From contig JACRDR010000009.1 in assembly GCA_016212845.1 (NCBI GenBank), forward strand, positions 1 to 9,207: a stretch of 9,207 bases of DNA. Direction: 5' to 3'. The position numbers and the translations under genes were made by a program. The notes under the pieces were generated by a model that searched no databases, had not been told where the DNA came from, and worked only from the letters and a program-made list of their open reading frames with translations. Shown here in pieces: positions 5,135 through 9,207 of the stretch; position 1 is the stretch's first letter; each line of letters starts with the position of its first letter. This stretch comes from Elusimicrobiota bacterium. GTDB lineage: Bacteria; Elusimicrobiota; Elusimicrobia; UBA1565; JACRDR01.

Positions 5135-5272
5135 ATGAGCCTGTTCCCGACCCGACTGTGCCGGGGCCGGATCGAAGCGCGTCATTTCTTCGGCCCGACC
5201 TTGACGGCCCTAGACGACCGATGGGACACGTCCGCGACTATTTACTCGTTCGGCCTGATGACCGCCTGGTAG
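5135..5272 (+). CDS. Possible small protein of 45 residues, unrecognised
   Basis: An ATG-to-TAG frame of 45 codons in the 236-nt gap between aroQ and aroB, opposite to both. For it: about 37 of 45 third codon positions are G or C, more than at first (about 23) or second (about 26) positions, the pattern of real genes in a GC-rich genome; and the ATG lies 6 nt after a promoter-like -10. Against it: short length, no recognisable family, no Shine-Dalgarno, and no obvious membrane segment, signal peptide or cysteine motif (a single Cys at residue 9). It ends seven bases before the aroB stop on the other strand. It may be a genuine small gene, a decayed fragment or chance. The rest of this gap shows only the aroQ promoter candidate. 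Confidence 0.3.
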   Translation: MSLFPTRLCRGRIEARHFFGPTLTALDDRWDTSATIYSFGLMTAW

Positions 5273-5278
5273 GCGGCG

Positions 5279-6319
5279 TTAGGTAAGAACTTCCAGGCTG
5301 TCGCGCGCTTCTTTTTCGGTGACCGGCACGACGGCGGGGCGGCCGATTCCCCGAAGCAGGACGAAGCGGAGCATGCCGCCTCTGACCTTTTTGTCGCGAT
5401 ACATTCGGGCGACGAGGCGGTCGGGGCGGACTTCGGGGCGCGGGACCTTGATCGAGGCGAGGAAGCGGCCGGCGTCGAGCGCGTCCTGCTGAGGGAGGCC
5501 GGTCTTCATGATGGAGAGGGCCAAGGCGGCACGCATGCCCCACACCACCGCCTCGCCGTGGCGCAGGACGCCGTAGCCGCACTCGGCTTCCAGCGCGTGC
5601 CCGACGGTGTGCCCGAAATTGAGCAGTTCCCGCGATCCCTTCGTCTCGCGCTCGTCTTTCGCGACGACGCCCAGCTTGAGCGCGGCGCAGCGCCGCACGA
5701 CGGGGGCCAGCGCCGAGGGCTCGAGCGCCAGCAGCCGGTCCCAGTCGCGACGCATCTGGTCGAAGAACCGCCGGTTGAAGACGAGGCCGTATTTCACCGC
5801 CTCGCCGAGGCCGCTGATCACCTCGCGCAGCGGCAGCGAGTCGAGCGTCTTCAAGTCGCAGACGACGGAAACCGGCTGATGGAACGCCCCGACGAGGTTC
5901 TTGCCCTCGGTAAGGTTCACGCCGGTCTTGCCGCCCAATCCGCTGTCGACCTGGCCCAAGAGCGTCGTCGGCACGCTGATCCACGGGATGCCGCGCAGAT
6001 ACGTCGCCGCGGCGAAGCCCGCGGTGTCGGTGACCGCGCCGCCACCGAGCGCGATGATCCCGCCGTCGCGCCCGATCCCCGCGCGCGAGAGGGACGCGTA
6101 GAGCAGCCGCAGCGACGCGAGCGTCTTGGCGGACTCGCCGTTGGGCAAAAGATGGACGGCGGCGTCGATCTTGAGACCGGCGAGCGCCTTGAGCAGGGAG
6201 CGCCCGTAGCGCGCGTGCACGATCGGCTCGGAGACGAGGCAGAGGCGCTTGCCGAGATGCCGCGCCGCCCACGCCGGATTCGCGAGAAGACCGCGGCCCA
6301 CTCTTAGGGAAGAGATCAC
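5279..6319 (-). CDS. aroB: 3-dehydroquinate synthase
   Basis: Cytoplasmic NAD- and metal-dependent enzyme that cyclises DAHP to 3-dehydroquinate, the second shikimate step. Seen in 346 residues: an N-terminal Rossmann-like part with the opening RVGRGLL (6-12), GGGAVTDTAGFAAATYLRG (92-110) binding NAD, PTTLLGQVDSGLGGKTGVN (117-135) with Lys131, and a C-terminal metal-binding part with GEAVKYG (Glu173), NFGHTVGHALE (His237) and RHGEAV (His254). All three metal ligands are present, so it should be active. The frame remains open far upstream, but that part has no family similarity and overlaps the divergent gene; the GTG at 6319 begins the family's conserved N-terminal strand. An extended -10 (TGCTATTTA) ends 6 nt before this GTG, suggesting a leaderless or nearly leaderless mRNA, though AGGG just before it could also serve as a weak ribosome site. 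aroQ follows on the same strand. Confidence 0.94.
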   Translation of the reverse strand: MISSLRVGRGLLANPAWAARHLGKRLCLVSEPIVHARYGRSLLKALAGLKIDAAVHLLPNGESAKTLASLRLLYASLSRAGIGRDGGIIALGGGAVTDTAGFAAATYLRGIPWISVPTTLLGQVDSGLGGKTGVNLTEGKNLVGAFHQPVSVVCDLKTLDSLPLREVISGLGEAVKYGLVFNRRFFDQMRRDWDRLLALEPSALAPVVRRCAALKLGVVAKDERETKGSRELLNFGHTVGHALEAECGYGVLRHGEAVVWGMRAALALSIMKTGLPQQDALDAGRFLASIKVPRPEVRPDRLVARMYRDKKVRGGMLRFVLLRGIGRPAVVPVTEKEARDSLEVLT

Positions 6320-6325
6320 CCGCCC

Positions 6326-6334
6326 TAAATAGCA
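6326..6334 (-). promoter_or_regulatory. Possible extended -10 of aroB
   Basis: Minus-strand TGCTATTTA (TGn extension plus TATTTA, 4 of 6) lies 6 nt before the GTG start. No good -35 was found at 16-18 nt, which an extended -10 can tolerate. It is back to back with the promoter of the first SPFH gene in a 69-bp divergent intergenic region. Confidence 0.35.
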
Positions 6335-6353
6335 AATGTGAGGAATTGTTGTA

Positions 6354-6382
6354 TTGACCCCTTTCTCCCACGACCCTATACT
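6354..6382 (+). promoter_or_regulatory. Promoter of the SPFH-SPFH-cyclase operon, leaderless
   Basis: TTGACC (6354-6359; 5 of 6), an ideal 17-nt spacer, and TATACT (6377-6382; 5 of 6). The ATG begins 7 nt after the last base of the -10, the usual distance to a transcription start, so the mRNA should begin with AUG. There is no room for a Shine-Dalgarno in such a transcript. This is the cleanest example of the layout in this window. Confidence 0.65.
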
Positions 6383-6388
6383 CCGGGC

Positions 6389-7366
6389 ATGGACATCACC
6401 TTGGGCGTGGCGTTCGGATTCGTCTGCTGGTTCTTGGTCAATTACCTCGTGGCGGGCATCTACACGGTCGACCAGAACGAGCGGGCCGTAAAGACCAGCT
6501 TCGGACGCGCGAAACGCATCGAGGGCGTCACGACGAGCGACGACGAGGCGCTCGCTTCGACTTTGCGCCCCGAGGAGCGCGAGCGCTATTCCTACCCGGC
6601 GATGCAGGTCATCGGTCCCGGCGGCCCGTATTTCAAGTGGCCCTGGGAGCGCATCTACAAGGTCTCGGTCGCCACGCAGACGATCAACATGGCGACCGAC
6701 CTCGAGCACTCGATGGCCAACCAAAACGGGACCGAGCTCGAGGCGGTGACGAAGGACCAGCTCAACACCGGCATCAAGGGCCAGATCCGCTACCGCGTGA
6801 GCGAGCAGAACCTCTACGCCTATCTCTTCGGCGTCAAAAGCCCGATCGTGCACGTGATGGGCTACTTCATTTCGGTCCTGCGCGAGCGCATCGCCAACTT
6901 CGAGGCGCCGAAGACGACGGGCGATTCCGACCTCAGCGCGGTGAGCGGCGTCTCGATCAACGACCTCCGCAAGAACCTCCGCGACCTAAACGAGCACATG
7001 GACAAGGAGTGCTCCTCCTCGGCGGCGCGCTACGGCATCATCCTCGACGCCTCGCTGATCACCGCCATCGACCCCCCGAACGAAGTCGAGTCGGCGCTCG
7101 CCGCGATCAACACGGCGCACAACGAGGTCTCCTCCGACATCAGTTTGGCGCAGGCCTCCGCGGACCAGAAAATCGTGCAGTCCAAGCGCGCCGTCGAGAT
7201 CGAGAACCTGCGCGCGCAGACGGAAGTGGAGCCGCTCGTCGCGATGGCCAAGCAGCTCACCGAGCTCAAGGCGAAAGGGTCCGGCGCGCTCATGCTGTAT
7301 CTGCGAAACCTGAGGCTCACGCTCTACAACCAGGCCTCCCAGGCCGTGGTGGAGGTGCGCAAGTGA
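6389..7366 (+). CDS. SPFH-domain (stomatin/prohibitin/HflK-like) membrane protein
   Basis: 325-residue protein of the SPFH superfamily, whose members form large ring- or cage-like oligomers in membrane microdomains and modulate proteases or other membrane proteins. Seen: an N-terminal membrane anchor (about residues 4-26, GVAFGFVCWFLVNYLVAGIY), then VDQNERAVKTSFGR (28-41), the typical start of an SPFH domain; PGGPYFKWPWERIYKV (about 75-90); DQLNTGIKGQIRYRV (about 126-140); and an Ala/Glu/Gln-rich coiled-coil region (about 230-305). The order resembles HflK. The 17-codon upstream extension to an ATG at 6338 is rejected because it crosses the promoter and adds no family sequence. The downstream SPFH gene overlaps its stop by 3 nt, so the two products probably form a hetero-oligomer as HflK and HflC do. 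No hflX, hfq or ftsH is in view, so a strict HflK name is not justified. Confidence 0.87.
   Translation: MDITLGVAFGFVCWFLVNYLVAGIYTVDQNERAVKTSFGRAKRIEGVTTSDDEALASTLRPEERERYSYPAMQVIGPGGPYFKWPWERIYKVSVATQTINMATDLEHSMANQNGTELEAVTKDQLNTGIKGQIRYRVSEQNLYAYLFGVKSPIVHVMGYFISVLRERIANFEAPKTTGDSDLSAVSGVSINDLRKNLRDLNEHMDKECSSSAARYGIILDASLITAIDPPNEVESALAAINTAHNEVSSDISLAQASADQKIVQSKRAVEIENLRAQTEVEPLVAMAKQLTELKAKGSGALMLYLRNLRLTLYNQASQAVVEVRK
7351..7355 (+). promoter_or_regulatory. Shine-Dalgarno of second SPFH gene
   Basis: GGAGG, 7 nt before the GTG start and inside the 3' end of the upstream SPFH gene. A consensus sequence at ideal spacing; together with the GTGA stop/start overlap it supports coupled translation and the start choice. 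Confidence 0.7.
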
Positions 7367-8286
7367 ACTTCGTCACCGCCTTCATCGGGTCGTTCGTCGG
7401 CTGGTTCGTGTTCGTGCCGATTTGCATGGGACTCATGCGGCTCTTCGGCATGTACGCCATCGTCGAGGAAGGGACGATCCGCGTCTACGTCCTCTTCGGC
7501 AAGGTGCTGGGCGTCATCGACGAGCCCGGCCTCTACTTTCCCTGGCTCAAGTTCGGCCCGGCGGGAGCCATCGTCAACTTCTTCGGCGCGTGCCACGTGC
7601 TCGACCGGCGGCTCGACCAGGTCTACTTGCGCAGCCAGCCCGTGAACACCGAGGAAGGCGCGCCGATGGGCGTCGGCATCTGGTACGAGATGGCGATCTC
7701 GGACCCCGTCTCCTATCTGTTCAAGAACGCGGACCCCCGCGGCTCGCTGGCCGCGAACGTCTCGAACGCGGCGGTGCGCTGCCTGAGCAACATGCCGCTG
7801 CAGGAAATGCTCGAGACGCGCCACCGGATGAGCCAGATGGTGCGCGAGGAAGTTTCGCCCAAGTCGAACGAGTGGGGATATAGGCTCGGCTCGACCTACA
7901 TCCGGAAGGTCCACTTCCGCGACCGGAACATGATCGAGCAGATCCAGGCGAAGGTCGTGAATCGGCTGCGGCAGGTGACGTCCGCGATCAAGCAGGACGG
8001 CGCCAACCAGGTCAGCATCATCACGAGCACCGCCGAGCGGCAGGCGGCGATCGCGTTCGCCCAGGCCTCGGCGGTCAAGCCCGCCGTCGTCGGCAAGGCG
8101 CTCCAGCAGATCGCCGCCGACCCCGAGATCATGGAGACGCTCTTCGAGATCCTCGAGACGCAGAAGCTCATCGAGGGCGAGGCGACGATCCTCCTCGTCC
8201 CGCCGGGCTCCGCGCTGCTCTGGACGCAGCTCCTCCAGAACAAGGCGCAGCAGCCGAAGACGATCGACGTCGGACAAGGCGGCTAA
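7363..8286 (+). CDS. Second SPFH-domain (stomatin/HflC-like) membrane protein
   Basis: 307-residue SPFH protein, partner of the preceding one. Seen: N-terminal membrane segment (about residues 3-25, FVTAFIGSFVGWFVFVPICM), YAIVEEGTIRVYVLFGKVLGVIDEPGLYFPW (about 29-59, split here as the SPFH entry strand and the PGLYFPW turn), DRRLDQVYLRSQPVNTEEGAPM (about 80-102), IWYEMAISDPVSYLFK (about 106-121) and a helical tail rich in Ala, Gln and Glu (about 185-275), ending with ILLVPPGSALLW, similar to the C-termini of stomatin and HflC proteins. The GTG start overlaps the upstream TGA as GTGA and has a consensus Shine-Dalgarno. The protein likely acts at the inner membrane as part of a mixed SPFH assembly. 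The cyclase frame opens immediately after its TAA and in the same frame, so coupled translation is expected. Confidence 0.87.
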   Translation: MNFVTAFIGSFVGWFVFVPICMGLMRLFGMYAIVEEGTIRVYVLFGKVLGVIDEPGLYFPWLKFGPAGAIVNFFGACHVLDRRLDQVYLRSQPVNTEEGAPMGVGIWYEMAISDPVSYLFKNADPRGSLAANVSNAAVRCLSNMPLQEMLETRHRMSQMVREEVSPKSNEWGYRLGSTYIRKVHFRDRNMIEQIQAKVVNRLRQVTSAIKQDGANQVSIITSTAERQAAIAFAQASAVKPAVVGKALQQIAADPEIMETLFEILETQKLIEGEATILLVPPGSALLWTQLLQNKAQQPKTIDVGQGG

Positions 8287-9207
8287 ATAGCGGCTCAGTC
8301 CCGCAGCTGCCTCGTCTGCGGCGTCCCTTTCACCGGGGCGATCGGGGCCGTCATGTCCGCGTGCGGCCGGGGCCGATCGTCGCGCAATCCGAATTGCTGC
8401 ACGAGCTGCAACACGCACATCGAGGAAGGCACGCTCGTCGAGCTCACGATGATGTTCGCCGATCTTTCCTCGTTCACGGATCTCACCAACCGCCTCGGGG
8501 CGGACGCGACCTTCGGCGTGGTGGACAAGTATCTTCGCGAGGCCGGCGCGATCTTGTCCTCGCACGGCGCCTACATCGACAAGTACATCGGCGACGCGGT
8601 CATGGCCTACTTCAACGCGCCAGTGCGGCGCGAGGATCACTGCGCGGCCGCGGTGGCGGCGGCCCAGGACCTGCACAAGCGCCTGCCCGAGCTCTCGAAG
8701 GAGCTGGGGCAGGACCTGAAGGCCTCCGTCGGCATCGCGACCGGCTACGCGCGGGTGGGGCGCCTCGGGTCCGACGACGTGAAGGACTACTCCGCGATCG
8801 GCCCCGTCGTGAATCAAGCCGCGCGGCTGCAGGCTCAAGCCAAGTCGGGCGAGATCCTCGTATCCGCGGAAGTCTACGCGAAGATCAGTGCCGAATACCC
8901 CGGAGTCGCGCCCGAGACCTTGGTGCTCAAAGGCTTCAAGGACACGACCGTCGCCTATCGCCTCGGCGGCAAGAGCGGGCCGGGCCCGGCTTCCGCCGCG
9001 CCGGCGCCTCTGGAGGGACCGGCGCTTAGCGCGGGAGGCCTCCTGCTCTCCATCTTCGGGATGGGCTGCCTAGGCAAGGTGCTGGTGGGCTCCTTCGCGC
9101 TGTCGCTCGGCGCCGGAGCCGGCTCCGCCCTGCTCACTCTCGCCCTCTGGCTCGACTCTTCGCCGCTGCGCTTTCCCTTTCTACTCGGCGCGGCCGCCGC
9201 GGCGGTA
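8287..9207 (+). CDS. Class III adenylate/guanylate cyclase with N-terminal Cys cluster (partial, start uncertain)
   Basis: Open to the right edge, so the C-terminus is missing. Counting from the codon after the preceding TAA: a cysteine cluster with CLVCGVPF (8-15) and NCCTSC (36-41), the zinc-ribbon-like head known in a group of bacterial cyclases; then the catalytic domain with metal-binding Asp59 (MMFADLSSFT) and Asp103 (DKYIGDAVMAYF), base-selecting Lys99 and Ser169 (KDYSAIG), and transition-state Asn176 and Arg180 (NQAARL). All key residues are present, so it should be active; Lys with Ser or Thr suggests ATP as substrate. After about residue 225 comes an Ala/Gly/Leu-rich region with probable membrane helices. 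Start problem: the first ATG (8353) removes the CxxC pair. The only earlier codon of initiator-like type is ATA at 8287, seven bases after AAGG. The conservative annotation begins at 8353. Family is firm, start is not. Confidence 0.85.
   Translation, partial: MAAQSRSCLVCGVPFTGAIGAVMSACGRGRSSRNPNCCTSCNTHIEEGTLVELTMMFADLSSFTDLTNRLGADATFGVVDKYLREAGAILSSHGAYIDKYIGDAVMAYFNAPVRREDHCAAAVAAAQDLHKRLPELSKELGQDLKASVGIATGYARVGRLGSDDVKDYSAIGPVVNQAARLQAQAKSGEILVSAEVYAKISAEYPGVAPETLVLKGFKDTTVAYRLGGKSGPGPASAAPAPLEGPALSAGGLLLSIFGMGCLGKVLVGSFALSLGAGAGSALLTLALWLDSSPLRFPFLLGAAAAAV

Noticed and set aside
6320..6853. Upstream extension of the aroB frame into the divergent SPFH gene
   Set aside because: The extension lies opposite a well-supported gene and shows no 3-dehydroquinate synthase similarity; the GTG at 6319 matches the family N-terminus and lies just after an extended -10.
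7324..8838. Minus-strand open frame of 504 codons opposite the second SPFH gene and the cyclase
   Set aside because: Composition is rich in Arg, Ala, Gly, Val and Asp without any motif; both plus-strand genes beneath it have intact family motifs.
8361..9029. Alternative plus-strand frame of 222 codons across the cyclase
   Set aside because: It has no motif and is offset from the frame that carries all class III cyclase residues, which continues open to the window edge.
1..9207. CRISPR array, tRNA, rRNA or complete insertion sequence
   Set aside because: No regularly spaced repeats, cloverleaf, rRNA signature or transposase gene was recognised on either strand.

Overview
The window is a GC-rich, densely coding bacterial chromosome segment with very short intergenic gaps and strong G/C preference at third codon positions. 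An AtpZ/AtpI-type gene, a CorA transporter, two shikimate-pathway genes and an SPFH (stomatin/prohibitin) gene pair indicate core bacterial chromosome, not a phage or plasmid. The host cannot be fixed from sequence alone. A GC-rich uncultured lineage of the Elusimicrobiota or deltaproteobacterial kind would fit, but that is only an impression. No rRNA, tRNA, CRISPR array or complete insertion sequence was seen.

Layout. The left edge holds the first 50 codons of an AtpZ/AtpI-type ATP synthase accessory gene on the minus strand. It diverges from a corA-family Mg2+/Co2+ transporter gene, and the two promoters appear to share -35 bases. The corA stop codon lies inside a 62-bp, nearly perfect palindromic element. 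A NodU/CmcH-type carbamoyltransferase follows, interrupted by one in-frame amber codon (2196-2198). Overlapping its end is a 70-aa protein resembling the C-terminal half of SxtJ, the usual partner of such carbamoyltransferases. Tail to tail with it, sharing a CTAG, is a minus-strand AAA_14/DUF4143 ATPase gene. Its AT-rich promoter carries a 16-bp perfect palindrome exactly between -35 and -10, plus repeated TGAGTA half-sites. Next on the minus strand are aroQ (type II 3-dehydroquinate dehydratase) and aroB (3-dehydroquinate synthase), which catalyse consecutive shikimate steps. A possible 45-codon gene lies between them on the plus strand. Divergent from aroB is a plus-strand cassette of two SPFH membrane proteins followed by a class III nucleotide cyclase with an N-terminal cysteine cluster, cut by the right edge.

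A recurrent theme is transcript architecture. At corA, the ATPase gene, aroQ, aroB, the first SPFH gene and the small ORF, a recognisable -10 hexamer ends about 5-8 nt before the start codon. Transcription would then begin on or next to the start codon, giving leaderless mRNAs. The two clear downstream operon genes (sxtJ-like and the second SPFH gene) instead have good Shine-Dalgarno sequences. The features most worth following up are this leaderless pattern, the operator-like palindrome at the ATPase gene, the amber-split carbamoyltransferase with its half-length SxtJ partner, and the SPFH-SPFH-cyclase cassette whose cyclase frame opens directly after the upstream stop with no standard start codon.
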